Below, one piece after another: positions 31,528 to 47,100 of a stretch of DNA of 64,000 bases. Both the position numbers and the translations under genes were made by a program. A model generated the notes under the pieces. That model was not told the origin of the DNA, did not search any database, and saw only the letters and a program-made list of their open reading frames with translations. This stretch comes from Cocos nucifera. Taxonomy: Eukaryota; Streptophyta; Magnoliopsida; Arecales; Arecaceae. The stretch is from positions 1-64,000 of the forward strand of contig QRFJ01006051.1 of NCBI GenBank assembly GCA_006176705.1, given 5' to 3'. Position 1 is the first letter of the stretch. Every line of letters starts with the position of its first letter.

Positions 31528-34500
31528 ATGGTTCTAGGGTTGCAGCAGTTCATCGAGCGGGTCGGGGACGGGAGCGGGCAGCCCCGCCTTGACGCTGACG
31601 CCGGCGAGGAGCTGATGCACGTCCAGCCCAGCGTGGCCATCGTTCTTGGCGGCCGGCCACCGGAGTCTCCCGGGACCCTCTACATCTCCACCAAGTACTC
31701 CGTTAATCTTTTCGAGCACCCACCTTCTTTCCGGACCCCTTTTCTGATGACCGCCTTTTGATTTCTTCTCGTCTTCTCATGCGATGTTAAAGGAGGGTGG
31801 TGTGGCTAAGCGATGCGGATAGAGCCAAAGGGTATGCGGTGGATTTCTTGTCGGTTTCCCTCCATGCGGTGTCGAGGGACCCGGAGGCGTACCCCGTCCC
31901 CTGTATCTACACTCAGGTATCGTCCCTCATACCATTCTAAGTTAGGGTTAGGTTTCTCCCCCCTTTTTCTTTTTTTTTTTTTTCTAATGTTAAACTGGGT
32001 AAAAGTTGCATTGCTTACCAACAAAGACATTTACAATAGAAAAGAAAGAATCTTGGATGGATGCTGATTGTGAAATATGCCATGGAAGTCAATAAGCTGA
32101 ACGATTGAGTCCTTTGCTGCCTGTTTGAGCTTCTTTTTGAGACAGATAATCGAGATGAAGGGTCAAAAATTTATTTTGTTGTGGCATCTCTGTGATTGAG
32201 GACATTACTGGACTTTTGTGCAGAATAGTTCTCTCCATTTGGGAAAGCATGATTTGTAAATCTTTATGATTTCGTTTGTCAAGTAGTGACATATAGTAGA
32301 AAAAAGAACTCAAGACTAGGGTGTATTTTTTTAATCCGATGACACTTTTCATTTCTCACTGTGAGGATTTCCTGCCCGAGGACAAAAGTGATCAGATTAT
32401 TTTTGCTTTGTAGTCATGTGTTTTCCATTATCCAAGATATTAGCCAAGCTCTACAACTCATTCTCTTTGCTATGAGTTGTTGACAATATTTTCTTATATC
32501 GCCCTTGAGAAAGGACTTGTTAGTGAACTTTGTTATGCCTTCATCACAGCAGTTCAGCTTAATTGATTTTTTTCTTTTCTTTTTCAATACAAATTAGGTA
32601 TGCAGTAGTTTATGCGTTAAATTAAACTTCTCCATTATTTCATAGATAACCTCTGAATATGGTCTTATCAGGGAAGTTGCTATTAGTTTTCAAAATTTTA
32701 GTTCAGCATCCATGATTTTTTAAATTATTTGTTCATTTGTTAATTAAGCAAAACTATCTGCATTCTGCCTTTGTGAAGTAATTAATAGATAGAGACAAGA
32801 GTAAAGTGGGTTTCAATATCTTGGCTATCCCTCTAAGGAAGGAGCCTTAGTCATCAGGATTCGTGTTTCTAGACTTCTTATAAACTATTTATTTGGAGAT
32901 CAAACCTTCAAAATTGGGGATTGATTGTCCATAAATACCTGATTGTTCTTTTGAGAATTCATGGATTATTTCCTTTTCTTCTCTTGAAATTATTTTATAT
33001 TTTACTTTAAAATCATTCCACCTGGCAACATAGTTTTATTCTTATTTTCTCTTGTCCCAAAAATGTCAAATTTTGTGTTACAAAATAATTTGATCCTTTC
33101 ACAGGCTTTGATATGAAGCTGATGGTCAATGATGAGTTCATTGACTTCTTAAGGTGCTTTTGGCTTTTCTCACCATTCAAGACTGTTCATTTTGGAGCTT
33201 CCTAACTTCTTCCATACAAGCATGTGAGCATGCATTTTTCCAACAAAGGAGATTGTCTTTTTAATATTTGATCTCCTGATGTAGTTTGGTCATGAAGATG
33301 CTGATTTTAAGGAGCATTTGTGGTCAAAGGTTACATGGCTGCTAAAACTTGTACTGTAGGCAGTCTTATAAGACTAGAGACTGTGTATCTATGGAGCATT
33401 AAAGATCAAACTGCTAAGGACTAGGGGTGGGCAGCAGGTATATGAATCAGCTCTAGAAGAGGAATTTGGATCAAGGGAGGTTCTGGGGACATGTATTTCT
33501 GCCATGAGCATAGCCAGAGCATTGAACAATACAGTATTTGGTCCAAGAAAAACAAAACTTCTTTTCAAAGTCTCTAGGAAGAAATCTCGCCCAAAAAAGG
33601 GTATTAGATTTTTAAGAATCTCTTTTGGGTGCCTTTTATTTTGAACTTTAATGTCTGTTTTTTCTTTTATTTTGTTCTTGTTTTGGAAAATTTGAATTGA
33701 CTGGAGTGTTAGGTTGATTAAGAGTCCTTTTTGGTTTTAAATTATGTGGGAATAGTTTAGTGTAGTAATAAGTAATTGTGGAGTCCTTTTAGGAATAGGA
33801 GACCTTGTCTCTTTGTTGCTTTAGGTTTTTCTTGATAAGGATGTTTGTATGATGATGCATTCTAAAGAATTTTGAGGTTTTTAGTTGAATGACAAAAATA
33901 TAAAGCCAAATTTTTACTGTTCTGCCATCTCTTTTTTACTATTATTGTTGTTTTATTGTGTGGGTGGGGGGGGGGGGGGGGTCCTGTGTGTAGCACCTAG
34001 GTGCTAGGTAGGTAGCTGGAGTTCATGGTCATCCGTAAATTAAAAGTGCAATTAATTACAAATATGAGGGAACAATGAAGATAGATGTACTGAAAAATTA
34101 GAACCTTTATGATAATCCACAAAATAATGTCATATATCCACAAAATTAAGTTAAAAAGCAAATGACAAAGCATTAAAAACATTAAATTAAATAGTTAACA
34201 GCATGATAAACTTGTCGATGATATTACGTCATAAATACTTGAAGAAACTTGTGGCATTACTTGATAGAAACCTTAAACTTTAAAAGCTTGAACAGAAAAA
34301 TAATTTGATACATTAGTAGATGAGTTGGTGAAAACTAGTCTTCATATTTGTTTCCCATTTATGTGATAGGAGGTTTTGACCTTTGGTAGACTGTTAGTAG
34401 TTTGAGAAACTCCATCTGCACCAGTGGCAATACCATCACTGGTAGCAGCGGAAGCCATCATTGTTGGCTGCACTAGTAGTAGCTGCTACTGGCCCTAGGA

Positions 34501-35077
34501 TGTGATGCTATGATAGTCCCAACCGAGCAGCAGCAGCTGTTGATGGAAATGCTGCACCACTGCGAGAAGTAACCACTACTAGTAGCAGCCCCAACACCAT
34601 GAGTAACGTAGGAACACAAGACATGAAAAAATTAAAGAAAATTTGGGATGATGAAGAAAAAAGTGGCTATAACCGCTACCAGCTGTCAAGACACTGCCAT
34701 TCCTCTCTCCTCCCTTCTTTATGTCCTAGTCTTGTTTCACTACTGTCGTGTTTAGGGCTTTGTTTGCATCAGACTCAAAAGAAGAGGACGGTAGAGTTAA
34801 TTTATGGGTTAAGTACTGTGTAAATTAAGTACCTGACTCATGATATCCAACCTGCTGGTTGAGGTGCCCAAGTGCTCAATTTAGGTAACTGTTTTAGGCT
34901 CAAGCAACAGCTTAAACAGCCACTTAAGGTCAAGCAGCCTATTTAGGCTGCCCGGCCGCAGGCTGGCCTCTTGGGAGGCCTCTTTGTCTAAGTTGGCTAC
35001 TTAGGTGTGCACCAGCGCCATCTCTAGAATAATGACTATTGTTCTTTCTATTCTAACCTTTTTCTGCCTCATTCTCC

Positions 35078-35123
<46 letters not shown>

Positions 35124-38100
35124 CCCTCCTCCCTCCCTCTCTTCCTCTATGGTTTACATGTACTTATTTTAATCTGCTTTTTGAATGTAGTGTATCTGTT
35201 TTTCATTTAAGATCAAACTTGTTTTGTTCCTTCTTGATTCTTTAAGCTCGCTAGAAGTTATGAAATAAAACGAAATCGGTTAAAACCCCTTCAGGAGGAA
35301 ACTTAAGAGCTCTATTAGTGTCACCTGTCTTAGTTCGAGGTTAACACAAAAGCTTTTGCTATGGACTTAACTTTTTTTATTAGATTTTTCTAGAATTATT
35401 CTCCACCTTTTAAAGCCTAAAACAGGCTTGTAAGTTCATCTGATTTCCTATAATTCTTGAATTTGTTCACTTTTGTCCTATCCTCCACTTTGTAGATCTT
35501 TATTTAAATGATTGCATGAGTTGTTTTGTGTCTCAAACTTATAATCATTGTAGCGCGCCCCACATGTGATCATTTGTGATCATGCTAATTCAGTTCAAAC
35601 TAAACTGCTGTTTCTTTTGAGATGGTATTCTGAGCTTATATAAAAACAGTAAAGGTGATATAAGACTGGTGATGTTGATATAATGATAAAATTTGATTTT
35701 TGATCTTAGGAAAGTTTTCATGCAACTAGTAGTTTAGGATTTGTTGCTTTCAAATGATGTTTTCTTATTTTACTTTTACTAAATTAAGCTTGCGAAAGGT
35801 CTCTTTAGTATCAGGTCAAAGTTAATGTTGTGTTTGATTGTTGGATAGAAAAAAAGAAGTGGGATAGAAGGGTGCCTGCTAGAAGTAGAAAATGTTGCCC
35901 TTATAGGTCAAGATATGGGTTTTATGAAGTACTGAGTTTAGATGACTTGGCCCCACCATAAAAGGGGCTGCACTCGACTACTGGGGGCTTGATCCAACTA
36001 TAGTAAGGGCTAAGAGTTCAAACAAAGGGCTGGGAAGAGCATATATTTAAATTGTACGCAGGCCTAAGTATGGTGGCTGCACCTGAGTATAAAGGACGAT
36101 ATCCAGCATGAGGGGGGTGGATATGGGATGGACTTGAGAGATGACAATGGGCTTGGATGCCAATGAATGATAGGTTGAACCTGATCATGCCTGATTGGCT
36201 GGACCCAACTACACCTGATGAGTTAGTAGAATATGAGATATCAAACAGGCGATCTAGCTAAGTCTTTCTAGGCAAATGCCTCATGTAAAGACCCTTCGAA
36301 TTATTGCCTGAGGGACTCTCAAACCTTAAAATGTTGTCATTGCAACAACTCCCTTCAAAGAATTCTCAGTATCTTCTCTACCTTTCAATTTCTTTTCTCT
36401 CTCTTGATTCCTTGGAAGTCACTATATTGAGTGGGCATCTAAATAGGGCCAACCATATAATTTATACAAGAGAACCTTGTTGGTCTACCAGAAAACAAAG
36501 GCAGACTAGGATGGGAAACCACTTGAATGAACTTAAGTCTTTCTGACAATCAACTTATCAACCTAGATGTTATGCTCTAGTCATATCTGAGTAAAATATT
36601 TCTTGACAAACGTCTCACCATACTAATTTGGATAGAGGCATCTAAATCCAATTTAAACAACATTTGTTTGGAGTCCACTCAACATTTGATTGTCACCAAT
36701 TATGCTTATTTATTATATTCTTCGCATTAGGATTGGCCAAATGACTGAGGTTGAATAGCAGTTGTTCACTGCATTACTAATGTAAGTGCTAGATTCCTTT
36801 GTTGCATGTTGTATGATATCTTTGGCATGGTGCATTAGTCTTGCTACCATACCATGGATGACAATCCAGATATTTTTATTTTTTAAAGCTTTAAGTCAAT
36901 TTTTCTAGTGTCTTTTTGTTGTGGTCTCTTGGTAGGTTTTAAATGAAGAAGAAGGTATTTTCTCGATATTGTTGTAGGCATGCCCCATTTGCATGTGCCA
37001 TTAAGAAAGAGGGTTTACAATTTTGACCTTAGTTAATACACTAGAAAAATAGTAAAGAAGCATGCATGTTGTGATATTTCCATTCTCTCCATGAAAAAAC
37101 ACTTGAAAGCTTTGGAAAGATGTCTAGAAATGTTCTCTTAGGAAGTCCTTAAACATGTGTAACTCCCTATTCTTTTGCATGAGCTAGTGGAGTATGGCAA
37201 AGGCATCACTAGGCTAGTGCTTGACCAGCCAAAGGGCTGAAACTGGATCTGATATGGATCGGATACCAGTATATTGATATCCATATTTATTTTATTTGAT
37301 GAATACAGATATAGATATGGATATTAGTTAGATACAAAAATTTATTTCCATATTTATTTTAAATGGATACGAATACAAGTCGGATGTTGGAAATATGGAT
37401 ATAAATACGGATATAAGTTGGATAACTAAACTTTATGACCACAAAATTAAAGATATTACTAAATGGATGGTAAATCAAATTAATAGCATGTTAATGTGGT
37501 TTAAAAGTTCATGAGTGCCATATAAAATTGAATAAGATTACAAATAGAATCTGATATTCAGATATGGATAATTGTCTATCCATATCTATTTTCTTTGACA
37601 GATATATAGATACGAATACTGATATTAGCTAGATGCTCCAAATCTATCAATATCTGGATGGATTCAGATACAAAAATGGATCCAGATGGATATTATTCGA
37701 TCTACTTTCACCCCTACAGCCAATGCATAGATAATTTATGCCTCAATTTTATATTGTTGTCTTAAGATGTCATCTTGTTATTGAATCATTGACCATTCTT
37801 GCCATGAAACCAATGTTTTGTTGCAAGGCTATACTCCGTTGCCAATTGAACTATCTTGGCATCCAAACCAAAACACCATGCACTATGGCAGCCATTCTGC
37901 ATGGCATCTGTATGCACCAATAGTTAATACATATCTAGTGAGAGAATGAGCCAAAGATAGATCTAACATAAAGACTTGCACTTGGCTGTTCACTAACCAC
38001 TACTTGTGATGCATGTCCATCTAGCTTTAGTTTCACTTAAGATTCGTAGAATTGGAACCGGACCTCGTGCTGACCGACTGGTTATAAGGTTTGGCACTCT

Positions 38101-41100
38101 GTATCGAGTTATATTGTGTCCGAACCGACACGGCAAATAAAGTGGGGGAGAGGGAGAATTGGAGAGGAAAAGAGAGAGAGAGGGGGGAGGGAAGGAGAGG
38201 GAGGCCGGTGGGGACATTGGCAGCGACGGTCGATGGCTCGTTGAGGCCGTTGGAGGGTAGTTGAGGCCTTCAGAGCTCCTCTTGAGTTCAACTAGATAAA
38301 AATAGAGAGAGGGAGGGAGGGAGAGAAATGGACAGAGGGCAACATGGTGGGGAAACCAGCGGTGCTTGTCGGAGGGCCACGAAGGCTCTCGAATGGCCAG
38401 ATTTTTCTTCGCAGCCTCCGCTGGAGCCGAACAATGGCAACTTGTCCTTATTTCATTGGGTTTTAATTTTTTTTTCCTGACCCATAGGGAAGTCAGGAAG
38501 TCGGCAATAGGACTGCCAACCTCATTATGGATCAAAAAAAAATTTAAAACTCAATGAAACAAGGGTGAGTCACCCCTGTTTGCATCCAGCGGAGGCAGTG
38601 GCATGGGGGGAGGGGGAATCAGGCCGTCCGGGAGCCTCTACAGCCCTTTGGTGGCCACCTTCGGCTTCCTCACCATTTCTGTCTTCGTCCATTTCTCTCT
38701 CCCCCCCTCTCTGTCTATTTTGTCTATTTGGACTTGGGGGGAACTCCCGCAGTCTTGGCAGGCCATCACCGGCTTTTTCTTCTCCTTCCCTCCACCACTC
38801 TCTCTCTTTCTCTTTTTCCTTCTCCCTTCCTTCGTTTTCGTTGGTGTTCCGAATCGAATGTTGGCACCGCATTGGTAGGCCATTGGTATGGTTCGACATG
38901 CCCTCAATTACCTAGTTTGGGGTGGTTTGGTGAACCACCATGGTCTCACTTATCACGTATAAATCCATTTGTAAACTCTTCTTCACCCAACTTGCCTTAT
39001 GATGTTTATGTAGCTCCTAGTTGGATTACGATTCAAAAATTTTGATGTTTACAAGTTTTTATTTTTGCTCCCTATTTGTGTTGTAACATACAAAATCTAA
39101 AGGAGTGTTGATCCCTAAAGATGTCAATCATTCATCTAATTTTGCTCAGGTCATGAACTATTAGAAAAAAAACTTCTGGTAGTAATTCTTGTTTGTTTCA
39201 GTGGCCTTGATACCATTTGTCTTGTGGATAAAATAGTTTGATGAATCACAAGAAGAAAATCATATCTTTAGGCATTTTCTGGTTTTCTACCCTATATATT
39301 TGTTTGGACTGAATGAGTGTCTTTCTATTACAAGTGGCTTTTTACTAGATTTAAAAAAGGTGAGGAGGCAAAAGAAGGTAATGAATATGAAGAGGAACCG
39401 GGTCATAAACAGGAGGAGCTTTACTTGTTTTGGTAACAAAATGACTTCTCTTTCATTTTTGTTAAAGGCATGTGAGGTTGGTACAAGGGTATTGGGAATA
39501 TAGGCATCTGATTAGTGTTATTCATGATCTCATTTTTATTTCAAGGCAGAATTTCTATTTATCTTAAAATGCATGTCATTTATCTGGTCTTGCATGTATG
39601 AAATTGGTGTTAGATAACTTAGATCTACAATTACATTTTGTGCTTTATGCTAAAACATTCCACCATCATAACTATCAGCTCATGGTATTTATATTGATGG
39701 GACTTTCTCCTCTCAATATGAGAAGGCTCTTCTTATCTCCTTTTATCAAGTTTTCCACCATGGGATCATGTTAAATGAGGCAAGCTTATTAGATTTATCT
39801 GTCAAGTAAAAGATGTCCATGCCAGTATCTGTTCCATGAGACTCAACTCTCAACTTTTTGTCTTCGTTCATAACCTTACTCTCTCTAGCCCCTTGCATGC
39901 ACTCTGTGACTCATGATGCTCCCTATCATTCTTAAGTTCAAGCCACCTTTGTCTATTGTTTTGTGCTCTTGCTCCACTGGCCAACGTTGACCACCCCATC
40001 TGCCTTTTGCTTTGGTCTCGATCCTTGGTCTGCCCTGGCGCCTAGGTGCTTAGGCATCACTTAGGCAATTAGGGTTCTGTACTAGGGATTCTCTGGTCAT
40101 CTTGACACCTTTGGGCATAAGAGATGGTGGTAGAGTGTTGGTGGTGCAGGAGAGTAGTGGATTGCAATATGCAATGAAGAGGACATATTGGAAAAGAAGA
40201 GAGAAAAGGGCATTAAGCATAGATAGGGAAAGGATGGGGTTCAAAAATTTGTTTGTTTGTTTGTTTATTTATTGATTTCTGACATTCATCCAGCAGATCT
40301 GATTTGCCTATGCCTAAACTGATGGTTCAAAACTCAGAAGTTGATGCCTTTTGCTTTGAAGAGGAGAAAACCTATCTTGGATAAAGGTGCTTAATACAAT
40401 GAAACAAAAATTCAGTTGCAATCAAGTAAACTAATCACTCATAATTTTTTTTTTAAAAAAATTATTTTGGGATTTTTCTCTGTTATATTAATTTCCTAAT
40501 TTTTATATATATTTAAATATTTTATGGTCGACTGGACATTACATTTTCTAGGTGCAAAACTGTATGGTGTTGTTGGGTTGCATGTTCGTATGACACTTTA
40601 TACTGGTATTTGAACCTTGGCTTTTAGGTGAACTGATAATTTTTAGAAGATAGATACATCTGTCACCAACCAGAATTCATTGCCATTGAAAGCCTCACAT
40701 TAGGAGTCCTGGATTTCTTTTTTAAGCTCTAAGCCTCTGATGTTAGCAAGATTCATCTTTGATGACCTCAATGCATTCACTGTTAAGGCTGTGCTTCTCT
40801 CAGTAACTATATTTCTATTGACCATGAGTTGATTTAATACAATTGAAACTTTGAATGAATTGTCCATCTGTTATTATTCATGCCTCAAGGTCTGAAGCAG
40901 ATAACGTGGACTACTTTTTTTTTTTTTGTTTGTTTGTTTCATCTGCTTTTTGAGGATGCAGAGGATGTTATTTTGATAAATGCAATGCAACTTTTTTGTT
41001 GTACTTTGGTTGCCTCTCTTGCCCATGAGAACAAGATGTGAATTGAGTTGTTTTGTTAAGTAGCTATCGCAGGTGTTGAAGAGTGGATATGCAAAATATG

Positions 41101-44100
41101 CCTGCAGCCATATGAATAGGACATTTTACACTATGATACTAGAGATTTTTATAATGGAAAACTTCATATTTTCTTTGATGAACCAAAAGTTTGTCATGTA
41201 ATTTAATGTCAAATGATCACTTCTTTGACTATGGTGAATTTTGAAGGTATTTGAGTCTACATGAGATCTAAAGGGGGGAGGGGGATCTTGGATACAACTT
41301 TGCAAAATTGAGTATAGTCTTGTTTGTTATTTGGACATGTTTTCTGTTTTTATTCTGTAATTTAATGCTGTGAATTTTTTTCACTTTTAAGATTGAAACT
41401 GAAGCTGCTGAGGATGAGGAATCTGGAGGCTCAGATTCAGAATGTGGTCAAGATATAGAGCTGTCAAAAATCACTGAAATGAGGCTTGTGCCATCAGATC
41501 CTAGTCAGTGTATCCTTTTATTTAATGGCTTGCTGCTGAAAATTTAATGTAACATATCTTGTTGCGATCAGTCATGTTCTTGCATTTTTTTTCTATGTTG
41601 AGTGCATGATATATTTTAAATATTGTCATTTCTCGGTGCTAAGCATGTTTGAACCTGTGCTTCTATGTCTCAGTGTGCTATATTCCGATACAAATTTTCG
41701 TTGTTCATAAGTTGCAAAGATGGCCTATCACTGAGTGCATATTAATGAGCTCTTTTATGCTCCTTGTTTGTTTAGAATGTTTTTATGGATTAAATACTGA
41801 CATCTAAGAACTACAAGGTCTTGGGCATGTATATGTTGTGGTCATACAGTTGGTTGATGACCGGTTTTATGTGACATCCAGTGTGGTACAATTACTGCAT
41901 TTTCCAATCTGATATTAGTGTCTACAATAGATATTCAGGAAATAAAAAAATAAATGATGTAACACCAATATTTTTGCGTTTTTGTCATTTAGGATAATGT
42001 GTCCAAATCATCCAAACATCACACATATCAGGCGACCTGTCGATAAGGACATTACATTGATAAATGATTTTTCACTGTCCAATAGAATCTTGGCAAGCGC
42101 TCATGAAAAGCATGTTATGTTGGTTTTTAGAAATCCCTTTATTTAGTTTCCAAAACTCTCCTTTTGATCATAGTTTGCAACCTGCAAATTGCATTTGTGA
42201 TGGATGATCTGAAGCCTAGGCAGTAAAGTAGTTGAAAAAGTTCTTTCCTGTTTTTTGAAACAGAGAGTAACTGCTGAATAGGAGAAACTTCTATTAACCA
42301 TTGAACGCAAATCATTATAATTAGTTTGGTTTGGGATATATCGATGAAGAGCTTTTAACCTTGTGTGCTATGGGATTTGTTTTGGAACTATAGGTAGTTA
42401 AGATGTCCTATGTAAGCAAAAATAGTCTAAACTACTACACCCACACCCAAGGGTGTGGTTGGATAAATGAAATTGAGCCATCTGCAAGCTTATTTGTGAG
42501 TGCCTCTTTTCTTCTGTACTTGTTAAATGCAGAATCTTTTTAAGCAAAGCTCCAGTGGCAGCTCATATAAAGCAACCTGACCCAACTGAAGGCCAGAATG
42601 ATTGTGGGCTGTGATATAATTTGAGCGCAGTTATGGCAACTTATTTGAGTTATTTGAAGCTCAAGTCTAACTGGGGTTGTTTTATTTCGAGTAACATTAT
42701 CTGCTGCTTCATGAAATTTAGTTATTTAGCATCCCCATATTTTAGCTAAAGCTGTTAAAGGCGCGCTTGAGGTGCAAAAGGCTCGAGGTGAGGGTCTCCG
42801 TGACTCTTACCACCTTAGGCGAGGCGAGGTGGCTGAGGTGTTGCGTAGGCGCTTGAGGCAAATGCCAAACGCGTGCCTGAGGCTCTGCATCTTAGGAACG
42901 GTGACATTTTGGAAAGTCAGACGGACTGGGAAGTCAGGCAGACGCAAAAGAAGGAAAAAAAAGAAAAAAAAACCCATGATCGTTGGTCGAAGATCTACAT
43001 CCATCCGAGCACCGCCTCAGCCGTCGGAGAAGAGAACCCACTCGCCGGCACCCACGGTCGCCGATCGAAGATCCACGGCCATTGGAGCATTGCCTCAGCC
43101 GCGGGAGAAGAGGATTGACTCGTCGATTGACGCAACTGAGGCCCACGATCGCCGATCGAAGACCCACAGTCGTCGATCGACAACCTACAGTCGCCGACCG
43201 ACGACCCCACCCGATCGGGTATTTTTCTTATTTTCTTTTTTACTTTTCTTTCCTTCTTCTTTCTCTTCTTTCCTCTTCTTTCGTTGATCGAAAAATTGAT
43301 TCCTTTCTCTGTTTTTTTTTTGGCCGACGTCTTCATTCTTTTGCTTTCTCTTCTTTTGCTGGTCGAAGAGACGAAGACCTGGTCCTGTTCGGACGACACC
43401 GTGAGACCCAGTCCGATCCCTTTCTCTATTTTTTTTTGGCCGGCGTCTTCTTTTGCTCTCTCTTTTTTTGCTGGTCGAAGTGACGAAGACGGAAGATCCG
43501 GTCCCTTTCGGATGACACCATGAGACCCAGTCCTTTTTTTTTCTCTCTTTCTTCTTTCTCCTTTTTTTTCCAGAACATTCTTTACTTTTTTTCTTTCTCA
43601 ATCTACAGTATTTTTTAAAATAATATACAAAATTTTTTAAAATTTACTATTCATCTACAGTAACTTTTTTATTTACAATTTTTTTTCAATCTACAGCATT
43701 TCTTTTAAATAATATATGATTTTTTTTAATAATTTTTTTTATTTATATTTTTTTATTTTTTTCATCTACAGTAATTTTTTTAAACAACATACAGAATCTT
43801 TTTTTTCATTTACTAACATTTCTTTTTTTCATTTATAATTTTTTTATCTTTTTCAGCTACAGTATTTTTTTAAATAGTATACAGGATTTTTTTTTTCATT
43901 TACTGTTCATAAGTTCATTTACATTTTATAGTAACATTTTTTTTTATTTATATTTTTTTTACCAGTCTACAGAGAATTTTTTAGATCATTTACTGTTCAT
44001 CCAGTTTTGTGACAATAATTTTTTTTGGATTACATGCATTCTTTCCTTTTTTTTTTTTTGTTTTTTGGATCACATAACTCACAGTATATGTAATTGATTT

Positions 44101-47100
44101 TTTTTTTTGCGGTTGATTTTAGGATGTTAAAATGGATTTTGAAAGCCGTGGATCATCTAAAAAAGATTCAGCGGGAAGTATGCACATTTGGCTGATCCAA
44201 TGGGCAAAAATAAAAATGATATTATTTATAATTTTGGTGAAAAATTGACTAAAGAAGGGATTTGTTGGGCAAAATAGCATATAGTTGGAGGGTTTCGAAA
44301 TACCAAAGGTTGCCAAAAATGTCCACCACATATTCGTGAAGAGATTAAAGATTATATGTTAAGGAAAGCGGGGGAAAAGAAACAAGGTAATTTGTTGCCT
44401 GATTTTGATGACATGGAAGACTGGTGTTGATGAAGAAGATGAAATTTAGATGGTTAGTCCTCGTAATAAAAGAAATGGTGGTACAAGTGGAAGTTCTATG
44501 GTTGGTGGCAAGGTACCTAGCTCAAAGAAACCAAAAGAAAAGGGTCCCATAGATTTGTATTTTACTTCTGATGCAGAAATAGTTGTTCGTAGTAGGAAAG
44601 AAGGCAAAGGGAAGCAAACTACTATCAATGAAGTTTGCAAAAAAAGAATTAAGAGATAAGGCTTGTAAAGAGGTGGCTAGGTGGATGTATGATGCCGGCA
44701 TTCCATTTAATGCCGTGAATTATCCAAGCTTTGCTATTGCAATTGAAGCAATTGGACAATTTGGTCATGGCTTGAAACCTCTAAGTTATCATAAGGTTAG
44801 AGTTCTCTTGTTAAGAAAAGAAGTTGAGCATACTAGAGATTTGATGAAGGGCCATCAAGAAGAGTGGGCAAGATTTGGATTCTCGATTATTTTAGATGGT
44901 TGGAAAGATGAGATTGCAAAGAAGGACATAATCAACTTTTTAGTGAACTCTCCTAAAGGATCATTATTCATCAAATTTATTGATGCTTTCCATACTGTGA
45001 AGAGTGAAAATTTCTTATTTAAATTGCTTGATGACATGGTGGAGCAAATTGGAGAAGCAAATGTCATTCAAATGGTGACCGACAATGTCTCTAATTATAT
45101 AGCTGTAGGTAGAATTCAATTTGAATAAACTTTTTCATTTTTAAGTTTTAAGAAATTATTTAGTATAATTGTAATTTAATATTCAAATTTCTGAATTTTG
45201 AACAGGGAGATTGTTGCAGGCAAAGAGGCCAAATTTATATTGGTTATCATGTGCTGCCCATTGTATTGACTTGATGTTGGAGGATATTGTTGAAATTCCA
45301 GCAATTAAAAAAATATTGAAGAGGGCAATTTTTTGAATGGGTACATCTATAGCAAAACGGGCATTATAAATTTGATGAGGAATTTCACAGGACAAAGAGA
45401 GCTGCTTAGGCCAGCTAAAATTAGATTTGCAACTGCCTTCATCACTCTTCAATCAATACATAATCAGAAGAACAACTTGAGGAAGATGTTCAATTTTGAA
45501 GAGTGGAACTTCAAACTTTGGGCAAAAGAGTCAGCTGCCAAGAGAGCGGTTGGTACTGTTTTGATGCCTATATTTTGGACTAATATTGTTTATATTCTTA
45601 AGTTGTCTGGCCTTCTTGTTCGTGTCCTTCGATTGGTGGATGGGAAGAAGAAACCTCCTATGCGATATATCTATGAGGCCAAGGATTCAAGAACTAATAT
45701 CGGTTCCCATATCCGTTCCTGGTCGGTATGGTACGGTACGGTATCGTGCAGTACCGATTTTCTTTTTTTTTTTCTGACTTAATTTTTATTCTAATTTTTT
45801 TTTTATAATTTTTAAATTAATTTAGGATTATATAATAATTCTAAGTTCTAACATCTCAAAAAATAAAATAAAAAAATATAAAATAATGCATTAATTAATG
45901 TACAAGTCTCCAAGATATAAAAAAATAATTTATTAACCTTAAGATCTCTACTGATCTAAAATCTTGTCGAGTATTTGTGATGCTCGTAGATATCCGGATC
46001 ATTTGCATACTCTAGAGGAACATCAGTCCATCCCTCTATCTAATTAGCATTTTGAGTATTCATCCCATAAGGTAATTTTTCTGGATTGTAAGACATCTCA
46101 GATCTCTCGCTCAAACTCAGACTCTGAGAGGTGTCCTTGGAATGATAGTATGGTTGTGGAGGGGCCCATCCAAATATGCCAGCAGCAAAATTCGATCCAT
46201 AAGAAGCTTTAGGCTGCATAGGATAGTAGCTACTAGAAGACGATGTCTCGGATGCATCATATTCATATCCATATGGATCATAAGCTGTCTGTGAGTGGTA
46301 GGATCCATAATATGAGGATGATTCAGAAACATTTTATGGATCCTACTTCATGTGCCAAATCATCTACAGCTGCATCGTGTGCTGGACGACGACCTCTGGA
46401 AGGCCATCGTCTATATGAAATAGTATCCTCACGGTCTCTATCAGCTCGTACACCGTGGTTCCTATTTTGTATGGCATATGTAAACTGAGATTCACCGATG
46501 AATCGAATACTGTCATATGGCTACGTCTCATGAATAATAATTTCTTATCCTTCAGTCCCTTCCTAGTCATCAGATCCGTCACTATCATCACTCATCCTGG
46601 TCTTCGAATTTGAGCCATCTAATTCTTGCACTCTCGAGGATGCTGCAATTGTTTTTTCTTTTGCTTTATCCTTTTTCTTATTTTGCTGTGTTTGAGAGGA
46701 TGGATCTCTTCTTCTTGCTTGAGATGGCTCGTCTTAAAAATTCTTGTTCAAACATTTAGGAGGATGTCTCAGACATGGTCATATGATGAATGACTCCTGT
46801 GTGTGCCCTCAAGCTGTGGCTGATCAGTTGGAACCTTATGTGGAATATTTGTATCTGCCCATCGTCTCGGATTCACCCTGATCTTCCTAGCTATTAAACT
46901 GACTAGTGTGGAGGAGATCCCGGCTCATCAAGCTCTGGCTCCTGCTGTTGGCCTGTAAGCCATCCAATCATCGGATCCTCATCCTCATCAGCATAATCAC
47001 CTAACATCGAATCCATGTACTTCAGCTGTATTTCATCCTGAATATATTTTAATCTCAATCTTAGATTATAATGAACATATACAAGATCGTTGAGACACTT

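Noticed and set aside
33966..33981. Run of 16 G as a G-quadruplex element
   Set aside because: A single homopolymer in an intron, possibly inaccurate in the assembly; no evidence for function.
34599..34823. 74-codon + frame in ICln intron 2
   Set aside because: No domain, no splice signals linking it to ICln, and no conserved neighbour.
33983..35030. Possible small DNA transposon with CACCTAGGTGC-like ends
   Set aside because: The putative ends do not match well enough and no target duplication was found.
38565..38915. 116-codon + frame and the opposite 109-codon frame
   Set aside because: They lie in one arm of the inverted repeat and are rich in simple CT/AG sequence; no family resemblance.
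42772..43601. Several overlapping Arg/Ser/Lys-rich frames of up to 171 codons
   Set aside because: They lie in tandem repeats and polypyrimidine runs in the 5' part of the hAT element and occur on both strands in several frames.
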